A DNA stretch of 64,000 nucleotides from Bacteroidota bacterium (lineage in GTDB: Bacteria > Bacteroidota > Bacteroidia > NS11-12g > UBA9320): assembly GCA_947468275.1 (NCBI GenBank), contig CANIKO010000010.1:77114-141113 (forward strand), given 5' to 3'. How positions within the stretch are numbered: position 1 is the first letter of the stretch; each line of letters begins with the position of its first letter. Under the pieces are notes generated by a model. The model saw nothing but the letters and a program-made list of their open reading frames with translations. It had not been told where the DNA came from and did not search any database. Below, in pieces: positions 35,877 through 43,330 of the stretch. A program made the position numbers and the translations under genes.

Positions 35877-37121
35877 TTATCTAATTTTTTTGTATTTCTT
35901 TAGTTTAGCTTTTGGAACATAAATTTTTAATTTCTGTCCCGGCTTGATATTATTTGACTTCATTTTGTTCCATTTTTTTATTTCAGTAATGGTACAATCA
36001 TATTTGTCAGCTATTCTTCCTAACCCATCTCCTTTTTTTACTGTGTAGGTAAGGAGAGCCAAACCCTTTATGCTTTCAGTCTCAGGTTTAGGTTTAGGTT
36101 CAGGTTTAATGTGATTATTATCCTCTCCAGTTTGAGTAGAGTCGCTATCGTTTGAAGATGTATCTGTTGCTTGGGGTTTGGGTCGGTTGTCAGGGATAGT
36201 TACCAATCCAGGCTCCTTGTCTTGAAATACATAAAGCGAATCTTCAAGTTTTTTAAAGGTTTGAATTTTGCTTAAAGGGATGGTGATATAGTATTTTTTG
36301 GGGGTATAAGGAATAATGAATTTTTTAAAAATCGGATTGTAGTCTTTTAAAAATTCAACATCAATGGCCATTATCTTTTCTATTTGTGTGAAGGTGGTCC
36401 AGTTTTTTATTGCAATTGTATCAGTTTGAATTGGTTTGAAAGCCTGAGCAGATAATTTATGGTCTCTAAAATGGGTAAACAAATAAAAACTTGCAATAAA
36501 CCTTGGGACGGTTATTTGAAACTCTTCAGGTAGGTAACTATGAATTTTCCAATAATCCAAATTACCACCACTTTGTCTTATGGCTTTATTAACATCTAGT
36601 GGGGATGAATAGAAAGCCGCAATAGTTAGGTTCCAATCTTCATAAATTTTATAAAGGTCTTCGAAATATTGGGCAGCGGCTTCAGTTGATTTTATAGGGT
36701 CGCGACGTTCGTCTATATAAGAATTTATTTTTAAACCGTAAGTTTTTGCTACATGGTATTTTAGTTGCCAAATGCCAGAGCCACCTTCTTCCGACACCTT
36801 GCGCGAGTCTAAATTACTGAGTGCAACTGCTACAAAACGCAATTCACCCGGAAGTCGATTTTTTTTCAATAATTTTTCTATTTCGGGCAATAGGTAAAGC
36901 CCTTTTCCAATTAATATATTGGTTTGAGAATTATCGTTTTTTAAAAACTCATTGATATGTTGTTGTACATATTGATTGTATTCAATGGGGATTGATGTTT
37001 TGATTTTTACAATTCTTTTGGCAATGGAATCATAATCATCAAAGAGGTTAGTTGCCTTGCCTTTTGAAATAGAAGGAAGGAAACCGAGAGTTAATAATAG
37101 AAAGAGTATTTTAAATTTCAA
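35877..37121 (-). CDS. MltD-like lytic transglycosylase-fold protein with LysM, catalytic Glu apparently lost
   Basis: This 414-residue protein starts with TTG at 37121 (no ATG fits) and a signal peptide ending SKG. The SLT-like domain is at about 80-240 and aligns to MltD: LPGELRFVAVALSNLD...SGIWQL. Where MltD has PIVESAFD, this protein has AVALSNLD, so the catalytic glutamate is leucine (residue 101). The AAYNSG motif has become AAFYSSP. A proline- and acid-rich linker and a C-terminal LysM (YTVKKGDGLGRIADKY) follow. It is probably a peptidoglycan-binding scaffold. It sits in a tight operon with the SGNH hydrolase. Confidence 0.83.
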   Translation of the reverse strand: MKFKILFLLLTLGFLPSISKGKATNLFDDYDSIAKRIVKIKTSIPIEYNQYVQQHINEFLKNDNSQTNILIGKGLYLLPEIEKLLKKNRLPGELRFVAVALSNLDSRKVSEEGGSGIWQLKYHVAKTYGLKINSYIDERRDPIKSTEAAAQYFEDLYKIYEDWNLTIAAFYSSPLDVNKAIRQSGGNLDYWKIHSYLPEEFQITVPRFIASFYLFTHFRDHKLSAQAFKPIQTDTIAIKNWTTFTQIEKIMAIDVEFLKDYNPIFKKFIIPYTPKKYYITIPLSKIQTFKKLEDSLYVFQDKEPGLVTIPDNRPKPQATDTSSNDSDSTQTGEDNNHIKPEPKPKPETESIKGLALLTYTVKKGDGLGRIADKYDCTITEIKKWNKMKSNNIKPGQKLKIYVPKAKLKKYKKIR

Positions 37122-37162
37122 ATTTTGTTAGTTTTTGGTCAGTTTAACTTTCCCAAAGTTAT

Positions 37163-38593
37163 TTATTTTATCAATTCTGAAAGATATTTAGCAAAATCCA
37201 ACATCTCTTTTTCTTTAAATAAATCAGTCATAACCTGAACGCCTATAGGCATTCCTTTATTGTCTGTTCCTGCCGGAATACTGATAGCCGGATTTCCTGC
37301 CAATGGTGCCTGAACTGTAAAAATATCGGCTAAGTACATGGCAATTGGGTCGGATATTTTTCCTCCTAATTCAAATGCTGTAGTGGGTGTAGTAGGATTT
37401 AAAATAAAATCATAACTATTAAATAAGGCTTTGGTTTGTTCACTTATTTCACGTCTCACTTTTTGAGCTTTTGAATAATAAGCGTCGTAATAATCTGAGC
37501 TTAAAACGAATGTTCCAGCCATAATACGTCGTTTTACTTCATCGCCAAATCCCTTGCTTCTTGATTTTTTTATGGTTGATTCTAAGTCTGTACTATTTGG
37601 GCTGCGATAGCCATATAAAATTCCGGAATATCGGCTGAGGTTGGATGAGGCTTCAGCGGTAGTTATCACATAATAACATGGCACCAAATAATCCAATAAA
37701 TCAAAACTTACAGCATCCACGGTATGGCCTTCTTTTCGTAGTTGTTCAACAATTGATAAAGTCTTATTTTTTATTTCAGGCTGCACGCCATCAGCATTCA
37801 CGTAATTTTCAAGATAAGCAATTCGTGCTTTTGGTTTTATAGGTGAAAAGGAAGAATAGGTTTCTACAGGTTTATCGGAAGCTGTGGCATCCATCCCGTC
37901 ATCGCCTGAAATGATTTCCATCAATAAGGCCATGTCTTCAATAGTAGAAGTAATAGGTCCTATTTGGTCGAATGAGGAGGCATAAGGCAATAAGCCATAG
38001 CGGCTTATTCGTCCATACGTTGGCTTTATCCCAAAATTTCCGGTAAAGGCGGCAGGTTGTCTAACAGAACCGCCTGTATCTGAACCTAAAGTAGCAGTGC
38101 ATAAATTAGCCTGAACGGCTACTGCTGCACCACCTGATGAACCGCCTGAAACTTTAGAATTGTCTTGAGCATTAAGCACAGGTCCATATGCCGAATTTTC
38201 ATTGGAAGCTCCCATGGCAAATTCATCACAGTTTAATCGGCCAATAATAATAGCATCTTCGGCTAAAAGTCGCTCGGTAACGGTGGCTGAATATAATGAT
38301 TCAAACCCTTCCAAAATTTTGCTGGAGGCCGAAACTTTATGGTTCTTGTAACAAATATTATCTTTTAGTCCGATGAACATTCCGGCTAGTTTTCCGGTTT
38401 TTTCGCCACGCTTCATGCGGCCATCTAACTCAGCTGCTTTTTGCAATACTTCATCTTTATATACTTCCAAAAAAGCATTAAGATGTGTATTGTCTTCAAT
38501 ATTAGAAAGATAGAATTGAGCCAAATCGGTGCAAGAATATTTGCCCGAGGCCAAATCAGGTTTGATAATAATAAATCCTTTGGGGTAATTCAA
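37163..38593 (-). CDS. gatA: Aspartyl/glutamyl-tRNA amidotransferase subunit A
   Basis: Amidase subunit of GatCAB, which converts Glu-tRNA(Gln) and Asp-tRNA(Asn). The Ser-cisSer-Lys site is visible: K in IGLKDNICY, the GGSSGGAAVA loop and GSDTGGSVRQPA, then GIKPTYGRISRYG. The track start at 38644 lies inside tatA by 44 bases and gives an odd N-terminus. The TTG at 38593, just after the tatA stop, leaves about 20 residues before ASGKYS, the usual distance, so I chose it (476 residues); the ATG at 38644 remains possible. gatB and gatC are not in the window. Confidence 0.92.
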   Translation of the reverse strand: MNYPKGFIIIKPDLASGKYSCTDLAQFYLSNIEDNTHLNAFLEVYKDEVLQKAAELDGRMKRGEKTGKLAGMFIGLKDNICYKNHKVSASSKILEGFESLYSATVTERLLAEDAIIIGRLNCDEFAMGASNENSAYGPVLNAQDNSKVSGGSSGGAAVAVQANLCTATLGSDTGGSVRQPAAFTGNFGIKPTYGRISRYGLLPYASSFDQIGPITSTIEDMALLMEIISGDDGMDATASDKPVETYSSFSPIKPKARIAYLENYVNADGVQPEIKNKTLSIVEQLRKEGHTVDAVSFDLLDYLVPCYYVITTAEASSNLSRYSGILYGYRSPNSTDLESTIKKSRSKGFGDEVKRRIMAGTFVLSSDYYDAYYSKAQKVRREISEQTKALFNSYDFILNPTTPTTAFELGGKISDPIAMYLADIFTVQAPLAGNPAISIPAGTDNKGMPIGVQVMTDLFKEKEMLDFAKYLSELIK

Positions 38594-38600
38594 ATCCGAA

Positions 38601-38813
38601 CTATTTTTCGTCAGTAGGTTTTTTAGGTTCGTCCATGCCTTCACGAATTTTGTCTTTCACATCGTTTTTAGCATTGTTAAATTCACGGATTCCGGAGCCT
38701 AATCCTCGCATAAGTTCAGGTATTTTTTTACCGCCAAACAGTAAAAGAACAACAATGAAAATAAGAATCCATTCTGATCCACCTGGCATTCCGAATAAAA
38801 GTATTGAGTTCAT
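38601..38813 (-). CDS. tatA: Twin-arginine translocase TatA/E-family subunit (copy 1)
   Basis: Small membrane subunit that forms the pore for folded proteins. The ATG at 38813 gives a 70-residue protein with the N-terminal membrane helix ([18 protein letters not shown]), the FGGKKIPEL hinge and the amphipathic helix GLGSGIREF, then an acidic-lysine tail. The upstream start in the track, 14 residues longer, is unlikely. The downstream gatA begins near its stop. A second, nearly identical copy lies 110 bases away. TatC is not in the window. Confidence 0.92.
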   Translation of the reverse strand: MNSILLFGMPGGSEWILIFIVVLLLFGGKKIPELMRGLGSGIREFNNAKNDVKDKIREGMDEPKKPTDEK

Positions 38814-38825
38814 GATATTTTTTTG

Positions 38826-38833
38826 CAAAATTA
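38826..38833 (-). promoter_or_regulatory. Candidate promoter -7 box for tatA copy 1
   Basis: The minus strand reads TAATTTTG, a TAnnTTTG match 12 bases before the ATG at 38813. It implies copy 1 can be transcribed without copy 2 and rules out the longer ORF-track start. Confidence 0.5.
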
Positions 38834-38923
38834 AACAATTTACACAAGGATACATACGGTTTTATGCCCTACCGCAGTAACGCTTGTCAAATTGTGTAAA
38901 TCAATTATAAGTAGTTTTCCTAA

Positions 38924-39130
38924 TTAACTTTCGTCAGAAGGTTTTTTGGTTTCTTTCGGTTCTTCAGCCATGCCTTCACGAATTTTGTCTTTCACATCGT
39001 TCTTTGCATTATTAAATTCCCTGATTCCAGAACCCAATCCTTTCATAAGTTCAGGTATTTTTTTACCTCCAAAAAGTAAAAGTACTACAATAAAAATAAG
39101 GATCCATTCTGATCCACCTGGCATTCCCAT
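38924..39130 (-). CDS. tatA: Twin-arginine translocase TatA/E-family subunit (copy 2)
   Basis: A 68-residue protein whose first 50 residues differ from copy 1 by essentially one conservative change (PELMKG versus PELMRG). The two differ in the extreme N-terminus (MGMPGGSEW versus [15 protein letters not shown]) and in the tail (AEEPKETKKPSDES versus [10 protein letters not shown]). Same orientation, upstream of copy 1. One copy could serve as a TatB-like subunit, as in systems lacking TatB; this is inference. Confidence 0.92.
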   Translation of the reverse strand: MGMPGGSEWILIFIVVLLLFGGKKIPELMKGLGSGIREFNNAKNDVKDKIREGMAEEPKETKKPSDES

Positions 39131-39282
39131 AATTTTTTTGTGCGAAGTTATGCTAATTTCTTTTTTGATTCAAATTTACATAACGTTTTTTTAAAGCTTT
39201 TTATCCAAAGCATTTAAGCTATTTTGCCGTTAAATTAAACAACCCTAACAATATTATACCAATATTAACATTCAATAATTAT

Positions 39283-40029
39283 ATGAACAAGCTACCTGCA
39301 ATTACTCTCGCATTTTGGATAATGAAAATTTGTGCCACCACCCTAGGCGAAACAGCTGGTGATTTATTATCAATGACACTTAATATAGGCTATGCTTTGA
39401 GTTCTATAATTTTGTTTAGTTTTTTTATTGGCACCTTATTTATTCAACTTTTTAGTAAAAAATTTCACCCAATTGTTTATTGGTCTGTGATATTGGCTAC
39501 CAGCACTGCGGGAACCACCATGTCCGACTATATGGATAGAACTCTCGGGTTAGGCTATGCCACAGGATCTTTAATTTTGGTAACATTATTGTCAGTTACC
39601 CTGATAATTTGGAAGAAAACTGAAAAGACATTGTCTGTAACCAATATTAAATCAAGACGAGGTGAACTGTTTTATTGGGTGGCCATTTTATTTTCAAATA
39701 CTTTAGGCACAGCCTTGGGTGATTTTTTAGCCGATAATTCAGGTCTTGGGTTTTTGGGTGGTGCAATACTAATAGGAAGTTTATTGGCTATGATAGTTTT
39801 AGCCTACTATTATTCCAAAATTTCTCATGTGGTTTTGTTTTGGTTAGCATTTGTTTTAACGCGTCCCTTTGGAGCTACTTTTGGCGATTTACTTACAAAG
39901 CCCATTGAAAAAGGAGGATTGGATTTTGGAACTATTGGCTCTTCAATGATTCTTTTTGTAATTCTTGTGTTTTTGGTGACCAAGTCAATATTAAAAATAA
40001 AATCGGAGGAGAAACATCTTGCAGTCTGA
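39283..40029 (+). CDS. Four-repeat membrane protein (DUF347 / COG4705 type)
   Basis: This 248-residue protein has about eight membrane segments in four internal repeats. Each repeat has a W and a following G-x-x-x-(G/S)D motif: FWIMKICATTLGETAGD, YWSVILATSTAGTTMSD, YWVAILFSNTLGTALGD and FWLAFVLTRPFGATFGD. This is the DUF347 pattern of two helices per repeat. The conserved polar motifs in membrane helices suggest transport or ion binding, but no substrate is known to me. It lies between tatA (divergent) and an rRNA methyltransferase. Confidence 0.85.
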   Translation: MNKLPAITLAFWIMKICATTLGETAGDLLSMTLNIGYALSSIILFSFFIGTLFIQLFSKKFHPIVYWSVILATSTAGTTMSDYMDRTLGLGYATGSLILVTLLSVTLIIWKKTEKTLSVTNIKSRRGELFYWVAILFSNTLGTALGDFLADNSGLGFLGGAILIGSLLAMIVLAYYYSKISHVVLFWLAFVLTRPFGATFGDLLTKPIEKGGLDFGTIGSSMILFVILVFLVTKSILKIKSEEKHLAV

Positions 40030-40079
40030 TAAAAAAATAGGGATTTCATTTCTTTCGTCTTATTTTGTAGCTTATTAAT

Positions 40080-41258
40080 ATGAGTATAAAAATATTTTTA
40101 AAACCTGGAAAGGAAAAATCGTTAAATCGTTTTCATCTTTGGGTTTTTAGTGGTGCTATTAATTATAAGGAAGGGAATCCTTTAGATGGTGATGTGGTTG
40201 AAGTTTTAACTTCTGACAAAAAATTTATTGCTCGCGGGCATTATCAAAATGGCTCTATAATGGTTCGAATATTGACTTTTATTGATGAACCAATTGATGC
40301 TAATTTTTGGATAAAAAGATTGACGGAAGCCATTGCATTAAGAAAAGCAATTGGATTATTTGAAAATAATTATACCAATGTTTTTAGAGTTTTTCATGGC
40401 GAAGGAGATCATTGTCCTGGTTTAGTAATTGACAATTACAATAATACTTTGGTGGTGCAAACGCATTCTATCGGTATGCTTCGTCAGGTGGATGAAATTG
40501 CAGAAGCTATAAAAAAAGTTTGGGGAAAAGCATTGGTGGGGATTTTTACCAAAGGCGATCAAACCCTTAAACAAAAGGAAATTTCGAGTGATTTAAAAAA
40601 GATTTTGTTTGGTGAAGTTGGTGAAACCGAAGTTTTGGAAAACGGTCATAAATTTAAAGTTGATATTTTGGAAGGTCAAAAAACCGGATTTTTTATTGAC
40701 CAAAGAGACAATCGTTTTCTACTAGAAAAATATAGCCAAGGAAAAACCGTAATGAATTTGTTTGGATATACCGGTGGATTTTCGGTATATGCCTTGGGCG
40801 GCGGAGCTAAAGAGGTTCATACTATTGATGTTTCGGCCAAAGCCGTAGAACAAGCCAATGCTAATATTGCTTTGAATAATTACAAAGGAAAGCATGAAGG
40901 AATTACGGCAGATGCTTTTGAAATTTTTAAACAATTGCCAATTGATTATGATATTATGGTGCTCGATCCGCCTGCATTTGCAAAGCATCAAGGGGCCTTA
41001 TCAAATGCACGTGAAGCCTATCGCAGGTTGAACAAATTAGCTTTTGATACCATAAAACCGGGAGGAATTATTTTTACATTTTCATGCTCTCAGGTTATTA
41101 CTAAAGATATTTTTAGAACAGCGGTGTTCTCAGCAGCGGCCCAAAGCGGCCGAACGGTAAGAATTTTGCACCAACTCACCCAACCGGCCGATCATCCTGT
41201 CAATTTGTTTCACCCCGAAACCGAATATTTAAAAGGTTTGGTGCTTTATGTGGAATAG
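40080..41258 (+). CDS. rlmI: Class I SAM-dependent rRNA methyltransferase (RlmI-like)
   Basis: RlmI methylates C1962 of 23S rRNA in E. coli. The 392-residue length and architecture agree: an N-terminal PUA-like domain (about 1-80), an EEHD-like middle domain, and the Rossmann methyltransferase with MNLFGYTGGFSVYALGGGAKEV (SAM loop), DPPAFAKH and FSCSQ (the cysteine motif of m5C-type enzymes). A FIDQRDNR motif precedes the SAM loop as usual. The exact target base is inferred from family. Confidence 0.88.
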   Translation: MSIKIFLKPGKEKSLNRFHLWVFSGAINYKEGNPLDGDVVEVLTSDKKFIARGHYQNGSIMVRILTFIDEPIDANFWIKRLTEAIALRKAIGLFENNYTNVFRVFHGEGDHCPGLVIDNYNNTLVVQTHSIGMLRQVDEIAEAIKKVWGKALVGIFTKGDQTLKQKEISSDLKKILFGEVGETEVLENGHKFKVDILEGQKTGFFIDQRDNRFLLEKYSQGKTVMNLFGYTGGFSVYALGGGAKEVHTIDVSAKAVEQANANIALNNYKGKHEGITADAFEIFKQLPIDYDIMVLDPPAFAKHQGALSNAREAYRRLNKLAFDTIKPGGIIFTFSCSQVITKDIFRTAVFSAAAQSGRTVRILHQLTQPADHPVNLFHPETEYLKGLVLYVE

Positions 41259-41323
41259 CAATTTTTAAAATAATTAAGCGTTAAGTAGTAATATTTGAAA
41301 CCCAATTAATATTTAATAAAAAT

Positions 41324-41331
41324 TAGATTTG
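41324..41331 (+). promoter_or_regulatory. Candidate promoter -7 box for the beta-helix lipoprotein gene
   Basis: TAGATTTG matches TAnnTTTG and overlaps the TTG start used in the ORF track. It therefore supports the downstream TTG at 41341 as the start, with a leader of a few bases at most. Confidence 0.5.
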
Positions 41332-41340
41332 CAGCCTCGT

Positions 41341-42780
41341 TTGAATTTTTATAAAACCATATTAGCTCTTTTATTTTTGGCCTACATAACCGGGTGCAAA
41401 CCTGAAAAGTTTACAACCAATAGTGCAGACAAACTAAGTTTTAGTTACGATACTATACTATTTGATACCATTCTTTCGCAGTTGTATTTAGGAACGCCAA
41501 AGTCAGTTAATCGACAATTTGTAGTAAGAAACAAACATGATAAAAAAATTAAAACTACAATTTATTTAGCTGGAGGTGATAAATCCCAATTTAGATTAAA
41601 TGTGGATGGTGACGCCGGCAATCGGTTTGAAGAAATAGAAATACGACCGCATGATAGTGTTTATGTTTTTGTAGAAGCTTATGCCAATCCTAACCACGAC
41701 CCAGCCGGAAATGCTTTAATTATTCATGACTCCATAGTTTTTTTAACTAATGGAAATTATCAAAATGTCCAGTTAGTAGCTTGGGGGCAGGATGCTATTT
41801 ATATTTACAAAGATTCAACTTTTACAGATATGGTATGGGCTGACAAAACCAAGCCATATGTTGTTTATGACTATTTCCGAGTAAAACCAGGAGCTACACT
41901 TACAATAAAAGAGGGAGTCAAAGTTTATTTTGCACCTTATTCTGATTTGCAAACTGAGGGAACTTTAATAATTGGTGGAACAATTGATGAGCCTGTAATA
42001 TTTGAAGGAGATCGCACTTCAGATAAATACTCTGATAAATTTACTGCCTTTAAATATTGTAATATTCCCGGTCAATGGTCAGGCCTTACTTTTAAATGGC
42101 CATCTAAAGGCAATTTAATTAAATATCTTCGCTTGAAAAATGCTGCCTATGGTATATCAATAGATTCTTCTTCTTTTGATGGACAAAGTACAGTAAAAAT
42201 TTATAACACCTTTATTCAAAATATATCTTCTTTTGCTGTAGTAGGAAATCGCTCAAAGGTGTATTTGGAAAACAGTGTATTAGCCAATTGTGGTTCAGCT
42301 TGCCTTTATACTTTTAAAGGTGGAGATTACGATTTAAGGCATGTTACCATTTCGGGTTATTGTGATTTTGGAGGAGGAAACGATCCCGCCTTGGCGGTTA
42401 CAAATAGGCTTAGAGATGGTTTTGGGAGAATTATAGAAACTTATCCCGGACTGAAATTTAAGATTCAGAATTCAATCGTTTATGGGGATTTGAAAGATGA
42501 ATTGTGGTTCGATATTGATGGTGCTGTTTTGCCAGAACCAATCACCGTTATTGGATCTCTATTAAAATCTTCTAATACAACACTTGTCCAAGCAGGAACC
42601 CAAAATATTTTAAGCTTGGATCCGAAATTTAAAGACTTAAAAAAATATAATTTTGATTTGGATACTCTTTCTCTAGCTCAAAATATTGGAATAATTTTAT
42701 CTTCACCAATTGGTTTTGATTTTTTGGGGAGACCCCGTGACAGCAAACCTGATGCAGGAGCTTTCGAAAGGAAAGAGTAG
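41341..42780 (+). CDS. Lipoprotein with right-handed beta-helix domain
   Basis: From the TTG at 41341 the protein begins (M)NFYKTILALLFLAYITGC, with the lipobox YITGC and a lipidated cysteine near residue 20; 479 residues. Short strands in the second half (YGISIDSSSFDGQSTVKIYNTFIQN, YLENSVLANCG, IQNSIVYG) give the repeating pattern of a right-handed beta-helix, as in pectate-lyase-like proteins. It ends with the PDAGAFER tail common in such proteins. No catalytic site is recognised. It may bind or process polysaccharide; that is inference. Stands alone between rlmI and ykgJ. Confidence 0.78.
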   Translation: MNFYKTILALLFLAYITGCKPEKFTTNSADKLSFSYDTILFDTILSQLYLGTPKSVNRQFVVRNKHDKKIKTTIYLAGGDKSQFRLNVDGDAGNRFEEIEIRPHDSVYVFVEAYANPNHDPAGNALIIHDSIVFLTNGNYQNVQLVAWGQDAIYIYKDSTFTDMVWADKTKPYVVYDYFRVKPGATLTIKEGVKVYFAPYSDLQTEGTLIIGGTIDEPVIFEGDRTSDKYSDKFTAFKYCNIPGQWSGLTFKWPSKGNLIKYLRLKNAAYGISIDSSSFDGQSTVKIYNTFIQNISSFAVVGNRSKVYLENSVLANCGSACLYTFKGGDYDLRHVTISGYCDFGGGNDPALAVTNRLRDGFGRIIETYPGLKFKIQNSIVYGDLKDELWFDIDGAVLPEPITVIGSLLKSSNTTLVQAGTQNILSLDPKFKDLKKYNFDLDTLSLAQNIGIILSSPIGFDFLGRPRDSKPDAGAFERKE

Positions 42781-42835
42781 GTAAGTTTAAGGATTTTTTA
42801 TAGCTTTTTCGTGGCAAAAATTTCTCAAGAAATAA

Positions 42836-42843
42836 TATTTTTG
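42836..42843 (+). promoter_or_regulatory. Candidate promoter -7 box for ykgJ-like gene
   Basis: TATTTTTG matches TAnnTTTG and lies 4 bases before the GTG start at 42848, so transcription would begin at or next to the start codon. Confidence 0.55.
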
Positions 42844-42847
42844 CCAT

Positions 42848-43330
42848 GTGAACATTGCGCAGCTAAAAATAAAAGCTGCCGCTAAACACAAAGAAAATTC
42901 TGTGTTTTTGGCGAAACTCAAACAAAAACCTCCTAAAAAGTTGGATCAGATAATGGAGGGAATTCATGAAGAAGTATTTGAAAAAACAGACTGCTTGCAA
43001 TGTCGTAATTGCTGCCGAACCACTGGCCCGCTTTTATTACCCAAAGATATTGAAATATTGGCAAGTCATTTAAAAATGAGACCCGGCAAGTTTATGGAAC
43101 ACTATTTAAGGGTAGATGAAGACAATGACACTATTTTTAAATCAATGCCTTGCCCTTTTTTAGGGGAAGATAATTCCTGTTCGGTGTATGAATATCGTCC
43201 CAAGGCCTGCCGTATATTTCCGCATACCAAACGCAAAAAAATTTACCAGATAAATCATCTTAACATTCAAAATGTGGCTATATGTCCTGCTGCATTTGAA
43301 GTAGTAGAACGGTTGAAAAAAATAATTTAA
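42848..43330 (+). CDS. YkgJ-family cysteine-cluster protein
   Basis: This 160-residue protein of the zinc/iron-chelating YkgJ family has the signature C49-LQ-C52-RN-C55-C56, then CPFLGEDNSCSVYEYRPKACRIFPH, giving eight or so metal-binding cysteines. Members are thought to bind an Fe-S cluster or zinc; biochemical roles are mostly open. The start is GTG, since the overlapping ATG runs into a TGA. The end overlaps the convergent COG4389 gene by 4 bases. Confidence 0.85.
   Translation: MNIAQLKIKAAAKHKENSVFLAKLKQKPPKKLDQIMEGIHEEVFEKTDCLQCRNCCRTTGPLLLPKDIEILASHLKMRPGKFMEHYLRVDEDNDTIFKSMPCPFLGEDNSCSVYEYRPKACRIFPHTKRKKIYQINHLNIQNVAICPAAFEVVERLKKII

Noticed and set aside
38635-39194. Two similar plus-strand ORFs opposite the tatA copies
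   Set aside because: Their similarity to each other simply reflects the duplicated tatA genes on the other strand.
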